Assembly: GCA_947561715.1 (NCBI GenBank)
Contig: OX387202.1
Location: 15,017,001 to 15,081,000 of the forward strand
Direction of reading: 5' to 3'
Source: Ascidia mentula
Taxonomy: Eukaryota > Chordata > Ascidiacea > Phlebobranchia > Ascidiidae
Length of the DNA stretch: 64,000 bases
The notes under the pieces are model-generated. The model saw nothing but the letters and a program-made list of their open reading frames with translations. It did no database searches and was not told the DNA's origin. Both the position numbers and the translations under genes were made by a program. This document shows, piece after piece, positions 12,193 to 24,585 of this stretch. How positions within the stretch are numbered: the stretch's first letter is position 1; every line of letters begins with the position of its first letter.

Positions 12193-12849
12193 TTACAGTG
12201 CACTCTTCTTCAAGATAGGTAACTTTCTGCAAACTAATTGGGCTTTCGTATGCAAAGGTGACAATTTCAAATTCGGTCGAAGGTTTTCGGATCCAAGTAT
12301 TCCGAGTAAACAATCTCGCGCCACCCTCTGGCTGTAAACAGACACCAACTCCGCGACTGCGTATTCACATTCCAGTTCCTCGGCCACGCGGTCACCGAAA
12401 ACATCCAAGTCGACAAAGAGGCCATGTTTGGCAAATTTTGGATCCACCACTCCCCAGCCCTTGTGGTAAACCCTTCTAGCGTTCAACGTTGCCAGCAGGT
12501 TTTTCCCCAAAACCTCTCGAAAACGGATCCACGTTTGTGCGGATTCCGAGTACTTCGCGTAGCTTTGCGATGACATTAAGTCGCTCTCATTGTTGTCCGT
12601 GAGAACTCTGGAGAGCGCCACACAGGCTGGGGTGCCCGACTTTACGTGAAAACAACCAAGAGCTGCGCCACATTTTACAATGGTCTTCGCCCTTTCCTCG
12701 TACAGGTTTTCAACCTCTGCTGGGTTAACTTGAAACACTGCAATATCTGGGACTTGAGGAAGGTAGAATTGCTTTGTGATGCGAATGACTTCTGGTATAT
12801 CATCCGTTGTCAATTTGCGAAATACAAATTTGCCTTTGGTATACTGCAT
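12193..12849 (-). CDS. GNAT-like acetyltransferase paralogue with altered C-terminal motif, 218 aa
   Basis: Single exon, ATG at 12849. Aligns with the 226-residue gene at 16039-16719: shared TKG-FVFR-LT start, FQV, EV--LY--R, GCFH--SG-PAC-AL, VGVV/WGVVDPKF, GLFxxLDxxxxRxAEEL, and PNLKLS near the end. The layout suggests a distant GNAT (arylalkylamine N-acetyltransferase-like) fold that would acetylate a small amine with acetyl-CoA; substrate unknown. Oddity: between YSQRVAR and PNLKLS this copy is 30 nt shorter. DNA alignment shows a 26-nt loss at a GCGCGA junction (near 12322) and a further net 4-nt loss before about 12275, so residues 176-191 are read out of the ancestral frame. The HGYK element seen in the paralogue is gone. 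Transcription not shown; the gene may be functional or decaying. Confidence 0.6.
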   Translation of the reverse strand: MQYTKGKFVFRKLTTDDIPEVIRITKQFYLPQVPDIAVFQVNPAEVENLYEERAKTIVKCGAALGCFHVKSGTPACVALSRVLTDNNESDLMSSQSYAKYSESAQTWIRFREVLGKNLLATLNARRVYHKGWGVVDPKFAKHGLFVDLDVFGDRVAEELECEYAVAELVSVYSQRVARDCLLGILGSENLRPNLKLSPLHTKAQLVCRKLPILKKSAL

Positions 12850-13737
12850 CCTTGTGGTAATGGAAACTTGGCACTGCTTCTAGTAGACTAAAAAACTCAG
12901 TGACATTTAAGCTTACTTGTGGATAAACTTACGATACAAATAGCCTCGTGTCAAATCGCAGTTTATTACAAAGAAAATCTGTGTCACGCACAACAAGTAG
13001 CGTTGGAAAAGGGCGATTTCGGAAAGAAAATATTGAAAGTTGTTAATTCTGGATACTCTCAACTGGCCAAGAGCCCAAATCAAGTATTTATGGGCATTTT
13101 GTCAGCTGCATATAGATGGCCACTGTTTTGGTCATAAGGTCTCATTAGTGCAGCTTGGTGAACCAGTGGCTATCTGTATGCACGTCACAAAGTTCACATT
13201 GTTGGCTCCATGAGTATTCATTTGATTTATGATGAATATTGCAATCTACGTTACTAACCACAACCTGTCAAGCGCTGTCTCGTCTTCAGTTCTTAGTCTA
13301 TAATACAGCATTAGGCGCATTTCAAGCAATATTAATTAAATATTTTGCCCAACTTAAAAAACATATTGCCCACTGCATCAGATGTCTCTCATGCGCAAGT
13401 ATAGGCTACCGGTCATCGGGTGCCTAAAAAGACCGTCATATTCTTATAGTTAACTATTAACTTGACGAAGTGGGGGTGGAGTTTGACCATTATGTTAAAA
13501 AGCAAATACAACGCAGTAAGACACTCAGACCAAAACCGCGGTGTTGGTCAGATATGTTCTATGTTTTATGGTGATTAAAATGCACGCACTCGATCAGTGG
13601 TGAAACACAAAAGATGCAAGAACATTTCACAAATAAGTTTTGTGCTGAAAATCTAACCTATACATTAAGCAACGCAGAAGTATTACTATGCTTTCGCATA
13701 GCAAGGCAGGATTGCCCCACTGCGCAGCCAATTGTTA

Positions 13738-14005
13738 TAATGGTTGAGATCCCCTACGTACGTGAAGGTCGCCTGGGCAAGTTGTGCGCTTGCGCACCAG
13801 TGTAACTTGGCCACAATATACCCCGTGAAACCACTGAGCTCCTGTAGCTCAGCAGTTGGTAAAGCGCTGGGTCTGGTTAGCCCTTCGTGAGTTCAAACCG
13901 CACCAGCAGGAGCTTGATTTTTTAGATCTCGCTGCGACTTGTCGGGGAAATTCGTTGATCCAGCTTGGCTGATGCACCTCACCTCCAACTGTACAATTAA
14001 AAGTT
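13738..14005 (+). repeat. Composite tRNA-derived SINE, copy 1
   Basis: Leader with GTGAAGGTCGCCTGGGCAAG and GCGCACCAGTGTAACTTGGC, then a tRNA-like cloverleaf at 13838-13913 whose ends GCTCCTG and CAGGAGC pair perfectly, with B-box-like GAGTTCAAACC. A body follows (GATCTCGCTGCGACTTGTCG, CCAGCTTGGCTGATGC). The leader and body recur at 14965-15190. Confidence 0.6.
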
Positions 14006-14964
14006 GAAATTGTTTAGAAATTATAAACACGGCGAAAACAAGGTTTCAAGGTGGTTGTAACGTGCTTTTTCTGCGGATCGGCGGCGCTACACGCTCCACA
14101 GCAGTTTTTTGGCCTTTAGCCCAAACGCGTCCCAAAGGTAGCCGAGCCCGCGGAACACAACAGACACTTGTGTTCGATACAGGAACGACCGGCACAACAA
14201 CGCGCCAAAAATGGAACGGTTTTAAACTGTTTTTGGACCGATCAGTCAGCAGGCAAAATTTCCAAATTTCACACAGCTCATTCAAATAGAATCTAAACAC
14301 AATTATTCAAATAGAATCTTATTCAAATAGAATCCTTGGGTTCAAAAACACATTACCAAGCACTGGCAACACCAGAAGCAAACAAAACCTAACACGCGGT
14401 CTGCCCGCGCAGAGCTACTGCGCAGCCTTTGTTAAGTAAATGCCAAACATAGAAAGCATAACAAAAGCAGTAACGAAAAGAACGAAATTTTGGTTTGGGA
14501 TCTACAGTGGTGTTTTACCTATTTGTGCCATAATTTTTTTAATGAAACGTAGGTGGTTCATGGCTACTGTACAGAACTTGGAAGTAATACACGATAGAAA
14601 TTTGTAGGGAACCACTACACTCCATTAATTCAGATATGTTCTCCAGCGTGTTTAATAATTAAACTGCAATGTCAACCTTTATCATGCCGTTGCAGACTTT
14701 GAACCATGAAATTGCCTTTCGTCTTGCAATGAATTTTTCCACACCTGGTGTGGTGCAACACGCTATACTCTAGTACGGGTGTCGGTAACCTAGAGAGTCA
14801 AGTTGCCAGGTATCAACGAGCCTTGCTACATTTTCACCGATAATACCATTCTTTTTTCTGTTTATAACAATGGCCGAGATCTGTGTAAATTAAGCGGTTT
14901 AGTGATGTAGCAATCAGCTGGATCAGCCAGTTTTCCCGACAAGACTGCGTTGTCCTATTAAGGT

Positions 14965-15190
14965 GGTGGGGATACCCTACGTATATATGTGAAGGTCGCT
15001 TGGCAATTTGTGCGCTTTCGCACCAGTGTACCCTGGCCACAATACCCCGTGAAACTGCATAGTTATGAACGCTGGGCGATTCACCAGTAGATTGGATTTT
15101 TCATATCTCGCTCCGACTTGTCAGAAAAAATGGCTGATCCAGCTTGGCTGCGATGCCAGTAAACCGTATAATCGAAATGCTAGGGCTGAG
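14965..15190 (+). repeat. Composite tRNA-derived SINE, copy 2
   Basis: Same leader (GTGAAGGTCGCTTGGCAA, GCGCTTTCGCACCAGTGTAC) and body (CATATCTCGCTCCGACTTGT, CCAGCTTGGCTGCGATGCCA) as copy 1, but most of the tRNA-like middle is missing. A body tail (CAGCTTGGCTGCAATGC) also occurs near 2820. Confidence 0.5.
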
Positions 15191-16038
15191 ATCGCCAATT
15201 ATAAAGGTACTGAGCAGAGGGGCGAGCGTGCCCAGTCATGCGATATAACACTTCAGCGATAGCATGTAACACTCTTAAAATTATGGGCATTTTATTCATA
15301 TTTTGCGCTGATACTAATTTGTTTTTTTCCCGGTAGTTTGTATTAAATTCTGTGACTCTGGTTTGTGTGACGCATTTTCGGTTACGTATTATTTTTGATA
15401 CGCCGTGTGACGCTACATTTGTATGGTTAAGGCCAACGTTGTTTGCAAAGATCTGCGGGGCATGTGTGTGCGAGCGTGCTCAGTTTCAGGCGCTGTTAAG
15501 CAGTGTATCGTGTGTGATGAGCTGGAAAGATTTGTCTTTTGTGCTTTTTGCTTATTGTCTACGAACTATGCACAAAGTTAGGTTTTGTAATTCTATTAAA
15601 ATTACGGTTCTGGATGTGGTAAACTGATCTTTTTGACATTTGAGACAGTCAGCAAGGCTATTGGACTGAATAAAGACCTAAATGACTAGACACTAGCCAA
15701 TTCATTACAACAAAACATAATGGTTTCCAAGACTATAGGTTTGCATTCTGGCGTTTTAGTCGACTTTATAAGCATGATTAAGTGTGGATATACTTACAAT
15801 AGTGATGGATATATTCTTTAGTAAGTGTGATGCAAAAGTGGGTATAGTGTCTTGTTGGTTAACGCGTGTTTATGAGTGATAGCAGCTTAGAGGTAACGCA
15901 CTGGCCAGTGTGCCTATGTTGTCTATAGTTGACTTAAAAAGGAACATACATAAACGGCATTGTCTGAAAAGATAATGTTTTTTCTTTGTTTAAAGGTGGC
16001 CAAAATGTATTTTTTTCGCTTGTAAAACAGCTTTTAGG

Positions 16039-16719
16039 ATGAAAGCCATAACAAAGGGAAACTTCGTGTTTCGCGCCTTAACCATGCGCGACAAAGCAAT
16101 GGCGATTCAAATGGTGCAGGACCACTTCCTTCCACACTCACCACTTCTGCAAATTTTTCAAGTCAAGTCCAGTGAAGTTGATCATCTTTACAAGAAGCGA
16201 GTTGAATCTATGCTCAAAGGTCAAGCCTGTGCGGGCTGCTTTCATTCTGGTTCTGGGGAACCGGCCTGCCTAGCTCTATGCAGTGTTTACAAGCGAGGCA
16301 CAAAAGCTCATGAAGTACATCTCAGAAATGCGACACCAGCTCTTACGTCAATGGTTCGTTTTTGGGATCTTCTAGAGGGCGACTTGTTTGCAAGCTTGGG
16401 GGCGGAAAAACTATTTTTCAAAGACGTTGGAGTTGTAAACCCCAAGTTTATGAAGTTTGGTTTGTTCACTTATCTCGACATTTACACCAACCGCCTTGCT
16501 GAGGAATTGGATTGTGACTATGTGGTAGCTGAAGTGCTTTCTCGTTATTCACAAAACGTGGCAGTTAAGCATGGATATAAAATTATGCGCGAAATTCGCT
16601 ACAGCGATTATGTGGACCCCGTAACCGGTTGCAAACCAAATCTGAAACTGTCTTCTGTACACGAGAAGGCACAGATCGCTTATGGAAAAGTCCCATTTTC
16701 TTTTCCAAGTTTGCTTTAG
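16039..16719 (+). CDS. GNAT-like acetyltransferase, 226 aa
   Basis: Intronless frame from ATG 16039 to TAG, with AATAAA at 16745. Start MKAITKGNFVFRAL matches the paralogue on the other side of the gap. The C-terminal half reads PKFMKFGLFTYLDIYTNRLA, then VVAEVLSRYSQNVAVKHGYK and EIRYSDYVDP. The order (helix after a degenerate acetyl-CoA loop, S-RYSQ, K-HGYK, Y-DY) resembles dopamine/arylalkylamine N-acetyltransferases of the GNAT superfamily, though the usual Q/R-x-x-G-x-G/A loop is not intact. Likely cytosolic since no signal or membrane segment is seen. Substrate unknown. A pyrimidine-rich stretch ending TAG just before the ATG could be a splice or trans-splice acceptor; this is inference. 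Confidence 0.65.
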   Translation: MKAITKGNFVFRALTMRDKAMAIQMVQDHFLPHSPLLQIFQVKSSEVDHLYKKRVESMLKGQACAGCFHSGSGEPACLALCSVYKRGTKAHEVHLRNATPALTSMVRFWDLLEGDLFASLGAEKLFFKDVGVVNPKFMKFGLFTYLDIYTNRLAEELDCDYVVAEVLSRYSQNVAVKHGYKIMREIRYSDYVDPVTGCKPNLKLSSVHEKAQIAYGKVPFSFPSLL

Positions 16720-17978
16720 TCATAGCATCATAATATATTAGCACAATAAACCTCTAGGTATGAGAAAATTACGTGTCATATGTTTTTTTCATATATAAAC
16801 ACCAACAAGAAAAAACAGTTTTGTTTACATAGTAATTTTAATTGGCCCTCAGATACGACTCTTTTTTCACTGTATTGTTTATTTGTTCTTTTACCTAAGT
16901 CTAGTTTATTTCAAGCGGTTGTGTTTTCTTTATTTCAGCGCAATAAATTTCAAAACTGAACCATGTACAAATTCAATCACTTCTCGGGGTTACCATAAGC
17001 TTAGTTCCTAGATCAATAAACGAGCATTATGCCTTTTGGATGTGTCCTACTTGTGGACTATAGTTTGGGCAAGTATTTTAAGGGTACATTTTTGCTTTCA
17101 AACATCGGCACACGTGACTTAAAATGACAAGTCGCGCTTCATGGCAAATTCTTTTCATAAAACGTTTCACCCATCTTTCAGTTACAGGCAACGTACTTTG
17201 GGAAACCACGCATAGTTTCGGAGACAGTTGCAAACCCAACCACAAGGTAAAACACTTAAAAGGAGGAAGAAAGCAGCAGAGCAGGGTGTTCATTAAACCG
17301 TGACGTTTCTAGTCATGCACTACTGATTGCCATGTCTCATACATTTGGGACGGAGGACAGTGATAATGAAAATGCTGTCGTGACCTAAAGTCTTTAGGTT
17401 AACGAATGGTTCAAAAAAGGATTTGATTAGTCATGTGCAGCTGTTCGTAGGCTTGAACGATACATTTTTGCATTGATTAACAGCTCGGTTTAGTTTCGAC
17501 TAAAAGTTGTCAACAGCAAGGGTGTTTGTGTCGTTTTGGAGTAATTGCGTATTTTGTATTCCAGACGTTTCATAGGGTCTGCAGAGTGAACTTGAGAAAT
17601 GAACAAAGAATCACTGGCTGAAGACAGGTAATTTTTTCATATCGGTATTTATGATTGAAAACACCCATTTACATAAAAGTACATTAAAATAAAACCCATA
17701 AAAATGCCAAAAGTACAATGTTGTTATTAACAGAAAATTGAAATCAAACAATTTGAACACCCATCTGTTTCAGTAAAAGGCAATCTAGCCAGACTGCCAA
17801 TAAAAAATACGTTTTTCATTTTAAAAACATAATTATCATTGATTTGCATTTGCAAGTAAACTTTTAAAATTGTGCATGAAAAATGATTAACACACTGGTA
17901 GCATTTCAAGAAGTGTAACACAAGAAAAGCATTTAAATGTTTTTTAAAGACGTGCAGTTTGATCTCACAGAAATTGCA
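16720..17978. other. Gap between GNAT-like gene and P450 gene
   Basis: Convergent 3' flanks: poly(A) signal of the GNAT-like gene at 16745-16750, then AT-rich sequence into the P450 3' UTR. No further gene or repeat recognised. Confidence 0.5.
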
Positions 17979-20884
17979 CTACAGACGCTTTTTAGCATGA
18001 ATTTTGTAAGGCTTTGGGTGAGATGAGACACCAAGCACATATCCCTCATCCAGTTTGTGAATCCCAGGTGGAGGTAGAAACTTGAAACGTTGCACCATTG
18101 ACGCGAAAAAGAGAAAAACCATTTGCTTTGCTATTTTCTTTCCAAGACAATTTCTAAGACCTATTCAAAAATCAAAATCAAATCAAATGTATTTTGTGCA
18201 AAAAGCAACTATGCAGATGAACAGTATACAACAGAATTAAAATAGCATGGGCACCGATAAAACCTTGAATATATCAAGTTAGGTGCCCATATTTAAGGTG
18301 ATCTCCTCACAAAGAATCAACTTCTGCTGTAGGACCACAGCCAGCCCTATTGAAAAAGTATGCAAAACTTGCGAAAAAGGGCAGGTTTACATTGCCAATT
18401 TTTCATCAAATATCTGGAAACACATATGACAAACATACCTCCACCATATGGCATGAAACCAGGCCTTGAACCTACTGTACCATCTGTATCCAAAAAGTTT
18501 TCCGGGTCAAATTGGTTGGGGTTTTTCCAGTGTTCAGGGGAAAAGTGCATGGAACCATAGTCGACTATAATTGCAGTGTCTTTTGGCAAATCATATCCTT
18601 CTAAATGAACTCTTTCTTTTGTGGCAAGGGGTAGTGCTCCTATTGAAGGTTGGTGTGGAATTACTTGTTTATCAGTTTTTATTAAAAAAACATGTGTGTA
18701 CCAAAAGGGAAAATATTAGATTTTCTTTGTACTTCGAGAATGGTAGCCTCGGTGTATGGTAGTTTTTTCCTGTCTTCGTATGTTGGCAGCTGATCTTGTC
18801 CCAAAACTGTTGATATTTCCGTAAAAACTTTTTCTGCAATTGAAATGGGTCAAGTAGATGAGATAAACAAATTTAATTCATTTCCCAAACCCTGAATTTC
18901 AAGGTTGTTTGCCATATGAAGTACAGCCCATTTCATTGTGGCAGCTGTTGATTCAGTTCCAGCTTGAAAAAGATCCAGTACTGTGGTCACCAAACCTTGT
19001 ATCATGCAAAAGTTTAACAGAATTTAATGAATATTTTTACATTCTGCCAAATGTCATGGCTAAACTTTTTCTGGTTGTTACATGATGCACAGAAAGGCCA
19101 AGTACAATGCAGCCAATTATAAATGCTCGAGGTGTTTTTTAATATAATGTTTGCAAAATTACAATATAACCGCATGCCAAAACACAGTTTAATACAAAAA
19201 AAACATGTTTCACTAAAAGCAGCATCAGTTCTTATTCAATAGAAAAAAACAGTTTCCACCTGTGTCACGCATGGCATTGGAAAAAGTTCAATTTCAGAAA
19301 GAAAATACTAAATGTTGTTAATTTAATGTTACCATAATTCTTTAAACAGTTGCTGTTGCTGCCTAGGTTCATCATTTCAACTAGATAAAAGTCAATAAAG
19401 TCTCTGGGTTCTCCAGGATCTAGTGTAGATTTATGATATTCAATTTCTGATGAAATAAATGCTTCCAGCTCCCTTTAAAAAAAACGGGAACTTGGATAGT
19501 TGTCAGTACATGCACCAGTCATAGTCCTAAAGGTTTGGTGCATTTTCATTTAAAATGTGATTTTCGGCAAATTACTATCCCTTCTGCTAAAACAAACAAA
19601 TTAAAAAAAAACAATTTGCGAAAATATGCATACTTGCTGCAAGCAATAGCTTTTTTCATTGCATTTGGCAACCATAACTTGTGTAAGTAAGGGACAAGAG
19701 ACACGAGGACAAATGATGGAGTCATTGCATTGCCCATTAATTTAAAGTACTGGTTATTCAAATGCATCAATCTTCCAAGCTTTGGATCTCCATAGCTATA
19801 TCTGTTAAAAAACATTTATCCAATTGGTGGATTTGCTTTAATCAACTTTTGTTACCTGTTGCCAAAAATGAAGTAGGCCAACACATTTAAGACCGCATAA
19901 TCAAACACATTTGAAAAATCAGCACATTCACTTTCTTGCTTTTGAAGCTCATCACAAAAGTATGGCAGTTCCTTTACAACAACATTGTCCCCAGAATTAA
20001 GGCCCAATTTTCTAATGACGTTATGAAAAAGTTTACGATGGGCTGCCCACTGTTCTCCAGGTCTAGAGAATACGACCCCTGCAAAATGAAAAATGTCTGA
20101 CTACAATAAATCAATTTCATGTGAAACTCGTATTTGTTTTACCATCTCTACTGTTTCCTCGCATTAGTTTGGAATGCAATGTATCTAGGCGACTTGAATA
20201 TGGCTTTGGGTTGGTTGACATCACCTACCATAACACTGTTTTCACTTTGTGTCTGATAGTTGTAATGATTTTTTGGGTAATGTGGATTATGTGGTATTAA
20301 ATTTACAGCATTTTTCTCCAGTTATTTACACACACAATAGACTGCAGCTCAAAATTTCACAGATCAAACCAGACAAAATATATGACAACATTTATAGGTG
20401 TATATACATTTTTCTATGTTTGAATTTGTTGTGATTTCAGTCACATTAAACAGTACAGACACATGTTGCAGCTTGACACAAGGTGAAAATATGTTTAGTA
20501 TGCAGTGTATACTTTCACGAAAAAAGAGAATGGTAAATTCAAAATTAAAATCATATCAATATCTTGGACTTACCTGCTTGATCAGTTTAGGCCCTCTTAT
20601 GCAAATAACATTTCTGTGTTGCATCTTCACACTAAAAATGTTTCCGTAAGTTTTAAAATACTGTGGAGTTTCTGAAGGGAAAAAATTGGTGTCAGAAATA
20701 AGTAGAGCACGGATTATTCATTCTAACTCTTACTCTTTATCGCATCGGGCTTCAGGTAATGATAACTTCCGAAAAAAGGTAATCCAGTTGGCCCAGGCGG
20801 AAAGTTTTTTGGTCGCACAACACTGGCAAGTGCCAGATACAGCAGCAAAAACAGCAAACATGATGCAATCATATATGTGATCAT
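17979..20884 (-). CDS. Cytochrome P450, CYP2-clan type, 493 aa, 10 exons
   Basis: Ten exons on the minus strand, read from high to low: 20734-20884, 20574-20671, 20143-20224, 19856-20078, 19634-19801, 19333-19472, 18891-18995, 18702-18833, 18439-18639 and 17979-18160. All have GT-AG boundaries with matching phases, 1482 nt including TAG. The ATG at 20884 opens an ER signal-anchor (MITYMIASCLLFLLLYLAL), then proline hinge FPPGPTGLPFFGS. Helix C has WAAHR, helix I AGTEST (oxygen activation), helix K EVQR (ExxR), the PERF-like segment NQFDPENF, and the haem loop PYGGGLRNCLG with the axial Cys; tyrosine replaces the usual Phe. Length and hinge fit the CYP2 clan of microsomal monooxygenases; substrate unknown. 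The gene appears intact. Intron 9 contains a small hairpin. Confidence 0.9.
18245..18291. repeat. Hairpin in P450 intron 9
   Basis: ATGGGCACC pairs with GGTGCCCAT, and inside it AACCTTGA pairs with TCAAGTT around an ATATA loop. Probably a small foldback element remnant. Confidence 0.45.
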
Positions 20885-23800
20885 GGTTGGGAAATTGATT
20901 TGATCACCCAACAACTGAACCTGTCCATAATATTTTTTTGTTAAGCAACAAGACCTGCATGGTAATGAAATCCAACAAATCCCAATTTCAAGTTGTCTGC
21001 AGCTATCAACTGTTTTGCTCGTTTATCTGCCTGACTTGTTGACTTATGAAAGTGTCATAATATCCCCCCCCCAAAAAAAAATGGATAAATGCCTCGTGGG
21101 AAAAAACGAACATGTCCAAGATTGAATCTTACATAAAACCACAAACTTGCTGAAATCCGCCTAGCCACAGCACACGCGCATATGTACGCACTGTCCGTCA
21201 TGTATGCACGCACTGTCCGTCTTGTCCTCTGTCACAGAGAAACTCCGCTACCTCACAAGGCAACCGGTGATGCGTTTGGGTCAAATTTATGGTTAAATGA
21301 GCGGGAAGGTACGTGTTGTTGCCAGGGCGATTTTCAGCTTGTTTGGTGCAGCTTTAGTGCATTTTTTGCCCTTCTCAGTCAGCTAGTCATTTGGTGCCGA
21401 GTGCTATGAAAAAGTTAGTTGGGGGATGTAGCTAAAACTGAATCACAGAAATATACCCAAATTTATGATTGCAGGATAGTTGCTCAAAGTGCATATGACA
21501 CGGTCATGGCAACTTTGCATAAAACTAAAGGTACATCTACAACAAACGTATATCCAAAGTTTTTTGGTTCTACGTCAACTAAAAAATGTAGAAAACTCCA
21601 CGAAAAGTAGCGGCGACAAAAAATCGTGAACCTTCTTTGCTGTGGTGAAATTGACATCACACAAGGCGCTCGCGTCGAAAAAAAAATGCATTGTTTACAT
21701 AGGAGAAGGCGCCTTATATTGCATATATCGAATAGTTTCAAACATAGGAGTATCCACAGATTACGTTACCTTGAAGGTCAGGACAAGGTTTTACATCACA
21801 CAAAAATATGTCACTGTGACGTCACAAACCGAAGGCTTATTTCTTCCTGATTATTGGAAGACCAAAGGGTATAGGCTGATTCCCAATGGCTAACGATACG
21901 ACAACGATCGGGAAATACCCGCGGACGTCTTAAGCGGGTTCGCGACATGCTTCTTACCTGCTTCCCGCCATTATCGGAAAAAGCGTTACGCTTCACAGCC
22001 CATGCTAGTTCGGAAGCGGTTTCGGTTCGAAAGCTAATTGAACTAGCTTCTTTTTGCAAATCAACTGATCGAAAATTACGGCAAATAAAAGCGAAACAAT
22101 TCAATTACCGTTTTCTGTAAGAGTGCTTTTATTTAACTATCATGTATGTCCAAAAGCCAGCAAAAATGAGTAGATAAAAAATATAAAACAAATCTCTTGG
22201 TGATAAATTGCAGTAAAACACCACAACCAGCTTTTAGTTACATATAGCACAGACATGTAGGAATGCGCAATTTTGATCATTGTTTAAGTCAGGTCCGATT
22301 CATGCATAAATTTTCCACACAAACAATCATACTTTGTTTATTCTGAAATTAACAAATGACCTTATGTAAAACAGAAGCAAATGTTAAACTACTGATCTGG
22401 AAAGTTGCAGTCATTCCAATCTTCGTCTTGGAGAATACTACGTACCAGGATGTAACAAAAGCAAAAAACTTTTCTCAACCGGCACCGTTTTTTATGATTT
22501 TAAACTACAACAGTCATTTCACTACAACGCCATTTTGCGCATTTTGCAAAAACATCAGAATCAGAGCATGTAAATTGAAGACCAAAGCTCGCTCGTTACG
22601 GTCTGTTTGTTTTTCATGGTTCAACGTGGTTCAACGGCGCAAGCTCGCTCGCAAACCATTTCATGCCAACGACCACGACGCTGCAACCGCGCATGCACAC
22701 TGGTACGATCGTATGCTGCACAAGTGCTTCGGGGTGTTTTATATATAGTTCCAGTAACGTCAAAAGTTCGCGTGCAAACTACAAGACATTTCGCTACGAT
22801 GTGAATACGATGTACGACGGAGTAGAACTCAATTCTACTCGATCGTAGCGTCGTTAGATCGACTTCTTTCGTCGTAAGCGGCGCCGCCGAATGCTTCTTC
22901 GACGGCGCTCCGACGCAGTGGGTATGCAACTGCTCCGACGGTCTTAACCGTCGTATCGTAAGGCCCTTACGACGCTCTTACGACGGCAGTGGGCATCAGC
23001 CTTATAGCAGCAAGAACAATATACTCTGTACTTCGATAAGACGGGGATGGTGCTCAGTGACATTACATGACGTCATTTTGGGTGTGATGTCATAACTTTA
23101 ACCTCACCTTTGTGTTGACTTTAATTTAATGATTCCAACATTTCTAGTTACAACTATATTGCGAAAAATACATTGGTGGTTGATTGTGACGAATTAAATA
23201 AATCATTTATGACGCGAACTCGTAGACAACGCTCGGACAAAACGTGGTACTATGACAGAATAACAGTGTTGTGTGTTAGCCTCAAAATTCAATTAACCCA
23301 CTTCTATCTTTGCTGTGAGTGGACAAAACGACAATGCTAAATTGACGGTTTGTCTCTGTCGTGTTTTGAATAGTTCATGTATCACGTTTAGCGATCATAA
23401 AAGCTGTAACAACAAGAGCACCTGTCCCAGTAACTGTTTTATCATTACACAACTAAATAAGACATAATAGGTCGAAACAGCGGCCATCTGTCTGCAGCTC
23501 AAATTAAACATCAAAATCCGTTTGTTTCACTTGTTCACTTGTTGTCCCCTGTTTAATGCAACACTATACTAAACCAGTTTTGCAATGTTTTCCATTCGTA
23601 CGCATAAGGCTTGTTACCAGTACTCGCACGACCAAAGCGCCTTCCATGACGTCACGCAACAATAATCTAGCTTTCGCACGATTTCGTTCGCAGCGGTAAA
23701 AGTGCGACTTTGATCAGCTGTATCTCAGAAACCAGTCGCCGTATTAAGCTACTTTATTCGCCAAAAATGTTTTAAGTTATGAACATCTCTTAGTTTAATT

Positions 23801-24470
23801 ATTAACATGTTTTATTTTTCCGTGTCACATGCACTTTAAAGCGCCCCCAGGTGGCGACATTATGTTAGCTAAATAGGCTGCAAAATATGTAAGTTGGTTT
23901 TGCGAAAAAATGAATCACAACAACCTCATCCAATTTGCAATTTAATGTTGGCCCCAACCCTTTCTACGCAATGGCAAAAAAAATTGTCACAGGAAAGTTG
24001 CTTTGGTTGCTGTTTTTGCTAGCCTATAGGACATAACATCCTCCTGCCGGCTCCTCATCTTTGCTGTGTCCTGTCCGATGCAGCTGCAATCAATTTAATT
24101 TTTTTCTCTTAAATTGTACCAGTAGATCTTCATGGGTCACCTGCCACAGGAATAGTTGTGGGCAAAAAAGCAAATCACTCCAGTATGGGAGAAAGGCATA
24201 AACAGCCCTGAGGGCTACTCAGACATTTTTTCAGCAACTGGCTTTGGTTGCCTTTTGTACAGAACAGATAGGCTTTTCTAAAAACCACGATTGTACGATT
24301 TTGTCCCAAAATCCAAGCGCATTATCGTGGCTTTTTTGCCAATATAATGGGATCAAATGTCCAAAGGATAGCAGTTAAAGCGTTTGTTCAGCACCTAATT
24401 TAAACCAGAATGCATAGACGAAGGGTGGAACTTTCATAACACTAGATATGATTCGGTCCCTCTAATAGCC
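20885..24470. other. Long gap upstream of the P450 gene
   Basis: Contains the presumed P450 promoter near 20900-21100 (a poly-C/poly-A tract at about 21063). No gene recognised in 3.5 kb. At about 22790-22995 a GC-rich patch is dense in CGACG/CGTCG motifs. There CGCAGTGGGTATGC and GGCAGTGGGCATCA occur as direct repeats near its end, which looks like the edge of an unidentified DNA transposon. The rest is AT-rich. Confidence 0.4.
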
Positions 24471-24585
24471 CATTGTAGGCATTGAGTCTAGGCAATGTAG
24501 GCATTGTAGGTATTGAGTCTAGGCATCGTAGACTATCAATGCCTAGACTCAATGCCTACGATGCCTAAACTCAATGCCTACAATG
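24471..24585. repeat. 115-bp palindrome built of tandem subunits
   Basis: The left arm has two tandem copies of a unit of the form CATTGTAGGCATTGAGTCTA, each followed by GGC. The right arm has two copies of its reverse complement (TAGACTCAATGCCTAC and so on), round a short centre near 24525-24540. It should form a long hairpin. No flanking target duplication seen. Confidence 0.75.

Larger units (their letters stand above)
12850..16038. other. Gap between divergent GNAT-like paralogues
   Basis: Shared upstream region of two head-to-head GNAT-like genes. It carries two copies of a roughly 230-260-bp dispersed repeat (13738-14005 and 14965-15190). Near 14280-14335 a short motif CAAATAGAATC is repeated three times. 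No convincing exon was found; a 91-codon open frame at 15352-15627 shows no motif. Confidence 0.5.

Noticed and set aside
13838-13913. A working tRNA gene
   Set aside because: Acceptor stem pairs perfectly, but the D and anticodon arms are poor and the sequence belongs to a dispersed SINE.
22790-22995. Named DNA transposon end
   Set aside because: CGACG-rich direct repeats suggest one, but no second terminus or target duplication could be found.
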